NCBI GenBank assembly: GCA_002327765.1
Contig: DCUH01000105.1
Location: 11,679-37,903 of the forward strand
Reading direction: 5' to 3'
Length of the DNA: 26,225 bases
Source: a bacterium UBA2219
GTDB lineage: Bacteria > Desulfobacterota > Deferrimicrobia > Deferrimicrobiales > Deferrimicrobiaceae
The notes under the pieces are model-generated. The model did not search any database. It was not told where the DNA came from and saw only the letters and a program-made list of their open reading frames with translations. The translations under genes were made by a program, and so were the position numbers. The first letter of the stretch is position 1. Every line of letters starts with the position of its first letter. This document shows, one piece after another, positions 1 to 7,930 of the stretch.

Positions 1-1732
1 CGTCGTAGATGTCGTTGTGCCGCCCGAGGTAGCAGGAATCGTGGAACGCGAGGGTGATGTCGGCGGTCTTTTGCGGGACGAGCTTTCCCTGGGCGATCAG
101 GTCGCGAAGGAAGACGGAGTGATGTACCACCTCGACGTTCACGCCGAACTGCGGGTACTCGTTCCGGAACGTGTTGAAGCAGTGGGGGCACTGCGTGATC
201 ACCTTCTTCACGTTGTAGCTCTTGAACGTCTCCTTCGCCATCTCCACCAGGCCGAGCTGGAACAGCCCTTCCTCTCCGAGGCGCCGCGCGGACTCTCCGC
301 AGCACATCTCCTCCAGGCCCAGGGTGGCGTAGTTCACCCCGGCGCGGTCGAGGAGCGACACCAGCGCGCGCGTCACCTTCTGGTTCCTCGGGTCGTACGC
401 GCCGGCGCAGCCGACCCAGAGCAGGTACTCGAAGTCGGGCTTGTCGGCGGCGAAGGGGACGTCGAGCCCCTCGGCCCACGCGATGCGGTCGTCCTGCGGC
501 AGCCCCCACGGGTTCCCCGTGTCGCCCATCTTCCGCAGCGCCTGCTTCACGGTGTCGGGCACCTTGGAGGCGGCGACGTACCCGCGGCGGACGTCGACGA
601 TCATGTCAATGTGCTCGATGAGAACCGGGCACGCCTGCATGCAGGCGCGGCAGGTCGTGCACGCCCAGATCTCGTCCGGCGTCAGGACGCCGTGGACGAA
701 GTCGGGGACGACCCGCTTGCCCGTCGCCTTGTCGATCTCCACGCGGGAAGGCGCGAGGACGCCCTCGATGTCGGCGGCGAGCTGGTCCTTCGTCTTGAGG
801 ACCACCTCCCTTGGGGAGAGCGGCATCTCCGCGGCGTGCGCGGGGCATTCGTCCTGGCACCGGCCGCACTTGGTGCAGCCGTCCGCCGACAGGAGCTGCT
901 TCCAGGAGAGGTCCGCGAGCGCGGACACGCCGGGCTTCTCCTCCTCCTCGATGTTCGGAACCGGCTGGAGCGCGCCCTTGGGCCGGGAGGAGCGCAGGAA
1001 GACGCTCGCCGTCCCCGTGCCCATGTGGATCATCTTCGAGAAGGGGATGGAGGCTAGGAAGCCGAACGCGGCCGCGAGGTGGACCCACCAGAGGACCTTG
1101 TGGGCCGTCAGAATGCCGGGGAGCTCCATCCCTCCGAAAAGGAGCGGCGCGAGGAAGTCGCTGATGTAGGACACGGGCGCGATCTTCGGGTTCGTCGCCG
1201 CGATGCGCGCCGTCTCGATCAGGAAGCCGGTCACGGCGATGAACAGGATGGCGAGGAGCTGCAGGGTGTCGTCGTTGTCCTTCGTCAGCCCTTCGGGGCG
1301 CAGTACCCACCGGCGCAGCAGGGCCGCTGCCGCGCCGAGGACCAGGAGCGCGCCGAACGTCTCGGCGAACAGCTTGAAGACGATGTAGAAGTTCCCGTCG
1401 AGGAAGATGATGCCGAGGTCGTACTCGACGGCCACCAGGGTGGTGACTACGATCAGGACGAGGAACGAGGCGTAGATCGCGAGGTGGATGAGGCCGCCGA
1501 GTTTTTTATGGAGGACCCGCTGCTGGAACAGCGCCAGGCGGAAGACGTCCGCCAGCCGGGCCGACAGGTTGTCGAGACGGTTCTCCCGCTCCGCCCGCCC
1601 CTGGCGGTAGGCATCGATCCGCCTCCAGAAACCCCACGCCATGACGAGGAGGACCACGCCGAACAGCGCCCACATGATGACGGCCGCGTCGGGCTGCAGG
1701 TTCCACATGATGTCTCTGCCGATCGTTTTCAT
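1..1732 (-). CDS. Membrane-bound Fe-S oxidoreductase, probable ETF:(methyl)menaquinone oxidoreductase type (3' end cut by the window)
   Basis: 577 codons are visible and the C-terminus lies beyond base 1. The start is the ATG complementary to 1730-1732, with an AGGAG ribosome site at about 1743-1747. The N-terminal ~245 residues hold about five hydrophobic segments with histidines (H75, H83, H211, H218) suited to heme b, as in the NarI-like membrane domain. Two 4Fe-4S motifs follow: C286/C289/C292/C296 and C358/C361/C364/C368. A cysteine-rich CCG domain follows (C442, CCG at 477-479, CPHC at 515-518), and a second begins at HDSC (564-567). This order is that of the DUF224/heterodisulfide-reductase-like membrane proteins that pass electrons from electron-transfer flavoprotein to menaquinone in acyl-CoA oxidation. 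The general class is secure. The ETF partner is inferred, because etfAB would lie outside the window. Confidence 0.85.
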   Translation of the reverse strand, partial: MKTIGRDIMWNLQPDAAVIMWALFGVVLLVMAWGFWRRIDAYRQGRAERENRLDNLSARLADVFRLALFQQRVLHKKLGGLIHLAIYASFLVLIVVTTLVAVEYDLGIIFLDGNFYIVFKLFAETFGALLVLGAAAALLRRWVLRPEGLTKDNDDTLQLLAILFIAVTGFLIETARIAATNPKIAPVSYISDFLAPLLFGGMELPGILTAHKVLWWVHLAAAFGFLASIPFSKMIHMGTGTASVFLRSSRPKGALQPVPNIEEEEKPGVSALADLSWKQLLSADGCTKCGRCQDECPAHAAEMPLSPREVVLKTKDQLAADIEGVLAPSRVEIDKATGKRVVPDFVHGVLTPDEIWACTTCRACMQACPVLIEHIDMIVDVRRGYVAASKVPDTVKQALRKMGDTGNPWGLPQDDRIAWAEGLDVPFAADKPDFEYLLWVGCAGAYDPRNQKVTRALVSLLDRAGVNYATLGLEEMCCGESARRLGEEGLFQLGLVEMAKETFKSYNVKKVITQCPHCFNTFRNEYPQFGVNVEVVHHSVFLRDLIAQGKLVPQKTADITLAFHDSCYLGRHNDIYD

Positions 1733-1795
1733 TACGCCGCGTCTCCTGAACGGTTATTCATTGCATGCCAATATTAACCCAAAACGGTTCTCGAT

Positions 1796-1811
1796 TTGCG
1801 ATATATCGCAA
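1796..1811. promoter_or_regulatory. Perfect 16-bp palindrome in a divergent spacer, candidate operator
   Basis: TTGCGATATATCGCAA equals its own reverse complement with no mismatch. It lies between the start of the Fe-S oxidoreductase (1732, minus) and that of the alpha/beta hydrolase (1905, plus). It is AT-rich at the centre in an otherwise GC-rich region, as expected for a dimeric repressor site. No regulator gene is adjacent, so the binding protein is unknown. Confidence 0.5.
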
Positions 1812-1861
1812 TCCGGGCCCGCGGGGTCGGATTCCCGGGTCCAAGGGATCGGATTATTGGG

Positions 1862-1867
1862 TATACT
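1862..1867 (+). promoter_or_regulatory. Possible -10 box (TATACT) for the alpha/beta hydrolase
   Basis: TATACT matches the sigma70 -10 consensus at five of six positions and lies about 38 bases before the hydrolase ATG. No convincing -35 hexamer sits 16-18 bases upstream, so this is tentative. The candidate operator palindrome ends 50 bases upstream of it. Confidence 0.3.
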
Positions 1868-1886
1868 TGTTCCGGAATCCAGCCGC

Positions 1887-1896
1887 GGGGGGGGGG
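1887..1896 (+). repeat. G10 homopolymer just upstream of the hydrolase start
   Basis: Ten consecutive G residues end eight bases before the ATG at 1905 and occupy the place of the ribosome-binding site. No other Shine-Dalgarno-like sequence is present. Length change by slippage would alter spacing or folding of the translation start. Such runs are also a common site of sequencing error. Confidence 0.6.
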
Positions 1897-1904
1897 TGCG
1901 CGAG

Positions 1905-2672
1905 ATGCCGGAGATCTTCGTTCGGGACGAGGTCGTGTATTTCAAGGACAGCCTGAAGGCGAGCCCGCACGCCATCCTGTTCCTCCACGGGGCCGGCGGC
2001 TCCCACCACACCTTCCGCGACCAGTGGGCGAGGCTCAAAGGCACGGCGCGCATCGTCATTCCCGACCTCCCCGGCCACGCGCGCAGCGGCGGGGCCCCCT
2101 TCGAGACGATCTCCGCCGCCGCCGACTGGCTCGCCGATTTCGTGAAGGAGCTGGGGCTCAAGAAATTCATCCTCGCCGGGCACTCGATGGGCGGGGCGAT
2201 CGCCATCCAGGCGGCCCTGAACGAGCTTCCGGGAATCGAGGCGCTGGTCCTCATCGCCTCCGGCGCGAAGCTGAAGGTCGCCCCCGAGATCGTCGAGAGC
2301 ATCGAGAGGCGGTTCAAGGAGTTCGCGCCCGAGCTCGTGGACCGGATGCTGTCGCCCGAGACTTCCGCCGACCTGCGGGAAGACGTCCTCCAGGACGTCC
2401 TGTCGACCCGCCCCGAGACCTACCTGGCGGACTTCCGCGCGTGCACCGGGTTCGACGTGATGTCCCGCGTCGGGGTGATCCGCCTCCCGACGCTCGTGGT
2501 CAACGGGGCCGACGACACGTTGACGCCGCTCAAGTACGGGGAGTACCTCGCTGTGAACATCCCCGGCGCGGTCCTGAAGATCCTGCACGGGACGGGGCAT
2601 CTCCCCATCCTCGAGCGCCCCAACGAGCTGGTGGCCGTCATCACCGCGTTCATCCACTCCCTCGACGCGTGA
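1905..2672 (+). CDS. Alpha/beta hydrolase (esterase/lactonase-like)
   Basis: 255-residue single-domain alpha/beta-hydrolase fold protein. The HGAGG oxyanion-hole motif is near residues 28-32, the nucleophile elbow is GHSMGG (Ser near residue 94), the acid is in NGADD near residue 206, and the catalytic His is in GTGHLP near residue 233. The triad is complete and the length normal. The ATG at 1905 is chosen because homology begins immediately after it; the frame is open upstream to 1641, but that stretch has no family sequence and overlaps the divergent gene. The family includes 3-oxoadipate enol-lactonases, BioH-like esterases and carboxylesterases, and the substrate cannot be told from sequence. 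It is divergent from a probable acyl-CoA-oxidation electron-transfer gene, which hints weakly at lipid or thioester metabolism. Confidence 0.85.
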   Translation: MPEIFVRDEVVYFKDSLKASPHAILFLHGAGGSHHTFRDQWARLKGTARIVIPDLPGHARSGGAPFETISAAADWLADFVKELGLKKFILAGHSMGGAIAIQAALNELPGIEALVLIASGAKLKVAPEIVESIERRFKEFAPELVDRMLSPETSADLREDVLQDVLSTRPETYLADFRACTGFDVMSRVGVIRLPTLVVNGADDTLTPLKYGEYLAVNIPGAVLKILHGTGHLPILERPNELVAVITAFIHSLDA

Positions 2673-2694
2673 CGGGAGCGGCTCCGGCCCCCTC

Positions 2695-4764
2695 TCAACT
2701 CCCCAGCAGGGGGATCAGGCTGCTGTAGTCGTCGGTCCACAGGGGCATGTCCTGCGACGCGGGCAGGGGGGTCCCGGCGCCCGGGAGCGGGCTTTTCCGG
2801 AAGTTTTCCGGGTCGGCCGACAGGAGGACCCAACGCGTGTACGCGGCGCCCGTCTCCTTGCTTCCCTCCGTGACGACCGACAGCGCCTGCATCCCCGTCT
2901 CCACGGCGAGGCGGCCAAGGACCGGCTTCAGGTCGATGTACCAGTTCGTGATGTGGAACGCGAGGACGCCGTCCCTCCCCAGATGGCGCAGGTAGAGGTC
3001 CAGCGCCTCGCGCGTCAGGAGGTGCGCGGGGATCGAGTCGCCCGAGAAGGCGTCGACGACGAAGACGTCGTACCGCTGGTCCGGCTCGCGCTCCATCGAG
3101 AGGCGGGCGTCGCCCAGGACCACCTCCACGCCGGCGGCGGTGTCCTTGAGATAGCTGAACTCCGTTTGGGCCACCCTCACCACGAGCGGGTTGATCTCGT
3201 AGAAGCGGTAGACGTCGCCCGGGCGCCCGTACGCCGCGAGGATGCCGGCCCCCAGGCCGATGACGCCGACCCGGACGGGCTTCGACCCGTTGCGCGAGCG
3301 GATCGCCAGCCCGACGCCCGACCCGGGGTGGTAGAAGCTCACCGCCTCCCGCTCCCGCCCGGGGCTCAGGAACTGGATGCCGTGGTCGACCGAACCGTTG
3401 TAGATGATGCGCCGCCAGCTCCGCTTTCCCGGCGCCCCGCGCTCGGCGACCCGAAGGACGCCGTAGAAGTTCCGCTCCGCGAGCCGCTGCTGCGGCGGCG
3501 GCCTGAAGGTCGGGGAGAAGAAGTACCCGGCGCCGGCGATCGAGACGGCGCAGGCCAGCGCCAGCGGCGCCTTACGGAGCCAGGCCCGCGCGCCGGGCCC
3601 GCCGCTTTCGCGCGCCGTGGAGGCGAGCGCCAGGATCGAGCAGGCGGCGATCCCCAAAGGAAGCTCGTGGGTCGTCCGGAAAAGCTGCGGGGCCGCGACG
3701 CCCACGAAGATCCCGCCGAGCGCGCCGCCGGCGGAGATGGCGAGGTAGTAGGGCGTGAGGTGCCGGGGGTGGGGGGCCATCCGCGCGAGCTCGCCGTGGC
3801 AGACCATGCAGCCCGCGAACATGCCCGCCAGGAACACCGGGATCAGGATTTTCAGGGAGACGCCGTCGACCGTCTTCACGCAGAGGATCGTCATGCCGAC
3901 GACGGAGACCGCCAGCAGCGGCGCATAGAAGGCCCGCGGGTACATGGCCGGGCCCGAGAAGGCCAGGATGAAGGTGAGCAGGTAAAGGGAGAGCGGCGCG
4001 ACCCAGAGGAACGGCAGCGACACCACGTTCTGGGCGAGGTGGTTGGTGACCCCGAGCAGCAGGACGGAGCCGCAGGCGGGCAGGGCGATCCAGAAGAACC
4101 GGTCGCGCGCACCGGGGGAAGGGGACTGGCTTTCCGCTTCCGGCCCGTCCGCGGCGGTCGTCGCTTCCCCCTCGCGCGCCGGCGCGAAGGCGCCTTTCGC
4201 GGCGGCGTACGCGCACATCGCGGAGAACGCGAGGAAGGCGGCGGACCACGCGTTGGCCTGGGCCTTGATGGCGAGGTTCGGCTCGACGAGGGTCGGGTAG
4301 GACAGCAGGCCGAGCATGGACCCCAGGTTCGACATGGCGTAGAGCCAGTAGGGGGATTTCCCGGGGAAGGCGCGCGTGAACCAGCAAGACAGCAGGGGCG
4401 ACGTCGACGAAAGAAGGAAGAAGGGAAGTCCGACGACGGAGGTCAGCATGATGAGGATCAGGACCGTGGGGACCTCGGTCCCGTCCGGCTTCCATGACGC
4501 GGAGGGCAGGACGGGCAGCAGGAGGGCCGCGGATGCCAACAAGGCGGTATGGATGAAGAATTGGGCCTTCGGACGCGCGGAACGGACCAGGCCGTGCGCG
4601 TAGAGATAGCCGAGCAGCAGCATGATCTGGAAGAAGAGCATGCACGTCGTCCACACCGACGCGACCCCGCCGAACCAGGGGAGAATGATTTTCGCGATGA
4701 TCAGCTCGACCTGGAACAGCAGGAACGACCCGAGGAAGATGGTTGCCGCGAAGAACGCCGCCAT
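2695..4764 (-). CDS. Polytopic membrane protein fused to a spermidine-synthase-like domain
   Basis: 689 residues. The first ~440 residues form a series of hydrophobic helices beginning at the N-terminus, with a Pro/Ser/Glu-rich loop in the middle. From about residue 498 there is a soluble Rossmann domain of the spermidine synthase/SAM-methyltransferase type: GLGAG (503-507), an acidic nucleotide-binding residue in YEINP, GDAR near 551, and DAFSGDSIP near 571-579. The ATG complementary to 4762-4764 is preferred over upstream ATGs because ACAGGAG lies five bases ahead of it. This architecture is known as fused MFS/spermidine synthase and is common in deltaproteobacteria, but its reaction has not been established to my knowledge. 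The 3' end converges on the hydrolase with a 22-base gap. Polyamine synthesis is possible but not shown. Confidence 0.82.
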   Translation of the reverse strand: MAAFFAATIFLGSFLLFQVELIIAKIILPWFGGVASVWTTCMLFFQIMLLLGYLYAHGLVRSARPKAQFFIHTALLASAALLLPVLPSASWKPDGTEVPTVLILIMLTSVVGLPFFLLSSTSPLLSCWFTRAFPGKSPYWLYAMSNLGSMLGLLSYPTLVEPNLAIKAQANAWSAAFLAFSAMCAYAAAKGAFAPAREGEATTAADGPEAESQSPSPGARDRFFWIALPACGSVLLLGVTNHLAQNVVSLPFLWVAPLSLYLLTFILAFSGPAMYPRAFYAPLLAVSVVGMTILCVKTVDGVSLKILIPVFLAGMFAGCMVCHGELARMAPHPRHLTPYYLAISAGGALGGIFVGVAAPQLFRTTHELPLGIAACSILALASTARESGGPGARAWLRKAPLALACAVSIAGAGYFFSPTFRPPPQQRLAERNFYGVLRVAERGAPGKRSWRRIIYNGSVDHGIQFLSPGREREAVSFYHPGSGVGLAIRSRNGSKPVRVGVIGLGAGILAAYGRPGDVYRFYEINPLVVRVAQTEFSYLKDTAAGVEVVLGDARLSMEREPDQRYDVFVVDAFSGDSIPAHLLTREALDLYLRHLGRDGVLAFHITNWYIDLKPVLGRLAVETGMQALSVVTEGSKETGAAYTRWVLLSADPENFRKSPLPGAGTPLPASQDMPLWTDDYSSLIPLLGS

Positions 4765-4894
4765 GAACTCTCCTGTCGCATTCCCTGCATCCGCAAGGAA
4801 TCGCATTGATTTATATCGACATTTCAATGCCGAACCTTTAGGGGGAAGCGGGCCGGCGTCCGCCTCTTCCGCGGGGAGCGGCCGCGCGCCGGTG

Positions 4895-4903
4895 TGCTAT
4901 ACT
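4895..4903 (+). promoter_or_regulatory. Extended -10 promoter (TGcTATACT) abutting the glcD start
   Basis: TG-C-TATACT is a good extended -10 element. Its last base is 10 bases before the glcD ATG at 4913, so transcription would begin near A4910 and leave a leader of about three bases. No Shine-Dalgarno sequence precedes the ATG. There is no clear -35 hexamer, as often with extended -10 promoters. Confidence 0.5.
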
Positions 4904-4912
4904 TCCAGAATC

Positions 4913-6304
4913 ATGGATAAAACAACCCTTTCCGCGCTCGGGGAGATCCTGGGGGACCGGCTCCGGACCGACTTCGAGACGAGAACCGCCTATTCTTTCG
5001 ATGCCTTGAGGAAAAAGTTCCTCCCCGACGCGGTCGGCTTTCCCGGCGACGCGGCGGAGGTGCAGCGGATCGTGCAGCTCGCGAACCGGCTCCGCTTCCC
5101 CGTCGTGCCCCGCGGCGCGGGGACCGGCTTCTCCGGCGGCTCCCTGCCGGTGCACGGGGGGCTCGTCCTCTCCACGGAGCGGATGGACCGGATCCTGGCG
5201 ATCGACACGGAGAACCTGTACGCCGTCGTCGAGCCAGGCGTGCTCACCGGCGCGCTGAAGGAGGAGGTGCGCAAGATCGGCCTCTTCTACCCGCCGGACC
5301 CGGCATCGCTGAAGTTCAGCACCATCGGCGGCAACATCGCCGAGTGCGCCGGCGGGATGTGCGCGGTGAAGTACGGCGTCACGCGCGACTACGTCCTGGC
5401 GCTCGAGGCCGTCCTCGGGACGGGCGAGCTCGTCCGCACGGGCGTGGTTACGATGAAGGGCGTCGCCGGCTACGACCTGACGCGGATGCTGGTGGGCTCC
5501 GAGGGAACGCTCGGGATCATCACGAAGGCGACGCTCAAGCTCATTCCCCTGCCGGAATCGGTGACGACGCTCCTTGCGCTGTTCCCGTCGAACCGGCACT
5601 CCGCGGACGCCGTCAACGCGATCGTCGCGGCGCGGGTGACCCCCGCCGCGATGGAGCTGATGGACCGCACCGCCATAGACACCGTCCGGGAGACGATCCC
5701 CGTGGACCTGCCGGAGGGGACGCGCAGCGCCCTGCTGATCGAGGTCGACGGGCAGGAGCTCGCGGTGGCGCGCGAGGCGGACCGGATCGCGGAGGCGTGC
5801 CGGTCGCGCGGGGCCCTCGAAGTGCGCCGGGCGTCCGACGCGAAGGGGAGGGACGGGCTCTGGACGCTGCGCCGGTCGATCTCCCCGGCGCTGCGGCGCG
5901 TCGGGGCGGTGAAGATGAACGAGGACATCGTCGTCCCGCGCAGCCGGCTGGCCGACATGTTCGATTTTCTCGCCGATCTCGCCGCCCGCAAGCGCGTGAC
6001 GAACGTCAACTTCGGCCACGCCGGCGACGGGAACGTCCACGTGAACTTCATGGTCTCGGGAACCGACCCGGACGAGACCCGGCGCGCCGAGGAGGCGGTG
6101 GAGGAGGTCTTCCGTGCGGCCGTGGAGATGGGCGGCACGATCACCGGCGAGCACGGCGTCGGGATCATCAAGGCGCCGTTCCTCGAGATGGAGGTCGGCC
6201 CGATGGGGATCTCCGTCATGAAGCGGCTCAAAAACTGCTTCGACCCGAACGGGATCCTCAACCCCGGCAAAATCTTCCCCGAAGAGGCGGCGACGGCGCA
6301 TTGA
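4913..6304 (+). CDS. glcD: FAD-linked oxidase, glycolate/D-lactate dehydrogenase catalytic subunit
   Basis: 463 residues, normal for GlcD-type flavoproteins. The FAD-binding (PCMH) domain spans about residues 35-215, with RGAGTGFSGG (67-76), TIGGNIAECAGG (137-148) and GVAGYDLTRMLVGSEGTLG (183-201). The C-terminal FAD-oxidase domain ends with the signature NFGHAGDGNVHVNF, the GEHGVG motif and NPGKIF. It oxidises a 2-hydroxy acid such as glycolate or D-lactate and passes electrons to the Fe-S subunit encoded next. Its stop overlaps the glcF start (TTGA), so the two are translationally coupled. No glcE-like gene is present. The start has no Shine-Dalgarno and lies directly after a -10 box. Substrate specificity is not decided by sequence. 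Confidence 0.9.
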   Translation: MDKTTLSALGEILGDRLRTDFETRTAYSFDALRKKFLPDAVGFPGDAAEVQRIVQLANRLRFPVVPRGAGTGFSGGSLPVHGGLVLSTERMDRILAIDTENLYAVVEPGVLTGALKEEVRKIGLFYPPDPASLKFSTIGGNIAECAGGMCAVKYGVTRDYVLALEAVLGTGELVRTGVVTMKGVAGYDLTRMLVGSEGTLGIITKATLKLIPLPESVTTLLALFPSNRHSADAVNAIVAARVTPAAMELMDRTAIDTVRETIPVDLPEGTRSALLIEVDGQELAVAREADRIAEACRSRGALEVRRASDAKGRDGLWTLRRSISPALRRVGAVKMNEDIVVPRSRLADMFDFLADLAARKRVTNVNFGHAGDGNVHVNFMVSGTDPDETRRAEEAVEEVFRAAVEMGGTITGEHGVGIIKAPFLEMEVGPMGISVMKRLKNCFDPNGILNPGKIFPEEAATAH

Positions 6305-7572
6305 AGGACGACGAACTGAAGGAGATGGCGGGCCTGTGCGCGAAGTGCGGGACCTGCCGGGCGGTCTGCACCCTCTATCCCCACCGCAGGACCGAAAACT
6401 CGGCGGCGCGCGGCAAGGTGGTCATCCTGGAGAGCGCCCTCTCGGGAGAGGACAAGGACACGGCGGCGGTCCAGGAGGCGATGGCCGACTGCCTGCTGTG
6501 CGGGCGCTGCGAGCGGGAGTGCCCCAACCTGGTCCTCTACGAGGAGCTCGTCATGAAGGCGCGGGCCGCCCTGGCGGACGAGGTCGGCGTCCCCGCGTGG
6601 AAGAGCATCCTCTTCGGGAAGGTGATGCCCCGCGACGGACGGATGCGGGCGCTGCGGAAGGCCGGCGCGGCCGCGGCGCGGCTTCTCCTCAAAAAAGTCC
6701 CTTCGGGCAGCGGGCTCCACTACCGGTTTCCGGCGGAGTTCCTCACCGGCGGCCGGACGATCCCGCAGCTCCCGGCGAAGGGGTTCATCGAGTCGCTGGG
6801 AAAGGGCGAGGCGGCATCGGGCGACGTCCTGCTCTTCGTCGGCTGCGTGTTCGACCATTTCTACCCGGAGGTGGGGCGGGCGGCGTACGAGACGGTGAAG
6901 GCCTCCGGCCGGGAGGTCGCGGTCTTCCGGGAGGCGGCGTGCTGCGGGCTTCCCGCGCTCGTTTCCGGCGACCGGGAGTCGGCCCTCGAGAACATCGGGG
7001 CGAACCTGCGGCGGCTGCGCGAGGCGGCGCCCGAAACGATCGTCTTCCCCTGCGGCTCTTGCCTCCTCATGTTCAAGCGGAACATCCCCTCCCTGTTCAA
7101 GGAAGGCCACCCGCTGCACGAGGACGCGGCGTTCGTCGCGGAGCGCGCGACGGACTACGCGAGCTTCATCCTCGACTCCGGCGTCGTCGACCGGCTTCCC
7201 GAGCCGCCCCCGGCAGAGCGTCCCGGGGAGATCGGCTACCACGACTCCTGCCACCTGACGGGCACGCTGGGAAAGGGTCCCGAGGCGCGGCGTGTGCTCG
7301 AACGCGCCGTCGGGGACGCCTTCGCGGAGATGAAGGGGGCCGACCTGTGCTGCGGCTACGGAGGGACCTTCAACATCCGGGACTATCCCACCTCCTCGAA
7401 GATCGGGGAGAACAAGGTGAAGGTCGCCGCGAGCGGCGGGACGAAGGTCATCGCCGCGGGCTGCTCCGGCTGCGTCCTCCAGATGCGCGACATGGCCGCG
7501 CGCGTCGAGCCCTCCATGCGGGTCGTCCACATCGCGGAGCTCGTGCGCCGGGCTCTCGCCCGGGCGAAGTAG
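6301..7572 (+). CDS. glcF: Fe-S subunit of glycolate/D-lactate oxidoreductase (CCG-domain protein)
   Basis: 423 residues starting at TTG, whose last two bases begin the glcD TGA. An in-frame ATG at 6325 has AAGGAG too close to it, so TTG is preferred. Two 4Fe-4S motifs lie near the N-terminus: C13/C16/C19/C23 and C64/C67/C70/C74. Two cysteine-rich CCG domains follow: the first with GCVFDH, EAACCGLP and CGSC, the second with HDSCHLTG, CCGYGG and CSGC. This is the GlcF/LutA-like layout, accepting electrons from GlcD and delivering them to quinone or another carrier. The protein lacks obvious membrane helices. The DUF192 gene begins four bases after the stop. Confidence 0.9.
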   Translation: MKDDELKEMAGLCAKCGTCRAVCTLYPHRRTENSAARGKVVILESALSGEDKDTAAVQEAMADCLLCGRCERECPNLVLYEELVMKARAALADEVGVPAWKSILFGKVMPRDGRMRALRKAGAAAARLLLKKVPSGSGLHYRFPAEFLTGGRTIPQLPAKGFIESLGKGEAASGDVLLFVGCVFDHFYPEVGRAAYETVKASGREVAVFREAACCGLPALVSGDRESALENIGANLRRLREAAPETIVFPCGSCLLMFKRNIPSLFKEGHPLHEDAAFVAERATDYASFILDSGVVDRLPEPPPAERPGEIGYHDSCHLTGTLGKGPEARRVLERAVGDAFAEMKGADLCCGYGGTFNIRDYPTSSKIGENKVKVAASGGTKVIAAGCSGCVLQMRDMAARVEPSMRVVHIAELVRRALARAK

Positions 7573-7575
7573 CCG

Positions 7576-7920
7576 GTGAGGGCCCGCAACGTCACCCGCG
7601 GGACCCTCCTCGGCGGATCGATACGCCCCGCGGACACCTTCCTCCTCCGCCTCAAGGGGCTGATCGGCGAGGGCGGGCTCGGCCCCGGCGAGGGGCTCTG
7701 GATCACGCCGTGCCGCTGCATCCACTCGTTCGGGATGCGCTTCCCCTTCGACGCGGTCTTCGTCGGGCGCTACGGCAAGGTGGCGGGGCTATGCGAAGAT
7801 TTCCCGAGGAACCGGGTCTCCCGGATCTTCGGCGGCGCAAAGGGGGTCCTCGAGCTGCCGGCGGGGACGATCGCCGGGACGGGGACCCGGGTGGGCGACG
7901 AGATCCGGCTCGAGCCGTGA
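7576..7920 (+). CDS. DUF192 family protein
   Basis: 114 residues from a GTG start, three bases after the glcF stop codon. The family signature is clear: GLWITPCRCIHSFGMRFPFDAVF, with the usual G-x-W/L-I-x-P-C and H-S/T-F-G-M-R-F-P-x-D elements near residues 43-63, and ELPAGT near 95-100. DUF192 proteins are small beta-rich proteins of unknown function, often secreted in other bacteria. No signal peptide is visible here, so this copy is probably cytoplasmic. The tight spacing suggests co-transcription with glcDF, but no functional link is known. The gene ends 10 bases from the convergent glycosyltransferase. Confidence 0.8.
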   Translation: MRARNVTRGTLLGGSIRPADTFLLRLKGLIGEGGLGPGEGLWITPCRCIHSFGMRFPFDAVFVGRYGKVAGLCEDFPRNRVSRIFGGAKGVLELPAGTIAGTGTRVGDEIRLEP

Positions 7921-7930
7921 GCCCGACGCC

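Noticed and set aside
2673..2694. GGAGCGGCTCC as a terminator between the hydrolase and the convergent gene
   Set aside because: The stem is only four to five base pairs and no T-tract follows on either strand.
4765..4827. Longer start for the fused membrane/spermidine-synthase protein
   Set aside because: The ATG at 4764 has a well-spaced AGGAG and begins directly with the first membrane helix; the upstream start has no ribosome site.
4622..4912. N-terminal extension of GlcD by upstream in-frame starts
   Set aside because: The extra ~97 residues overlap the divergent membrane-protein gene and its ribosome site, and the normal GlcD N-terminus begins at 4913.
5470..7725. 751-codon minus-strand frame opposite glcD and glcF
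   Set aside because: The plus-strand genes have Fe-S and FAD motifs, while the antisense product has none.
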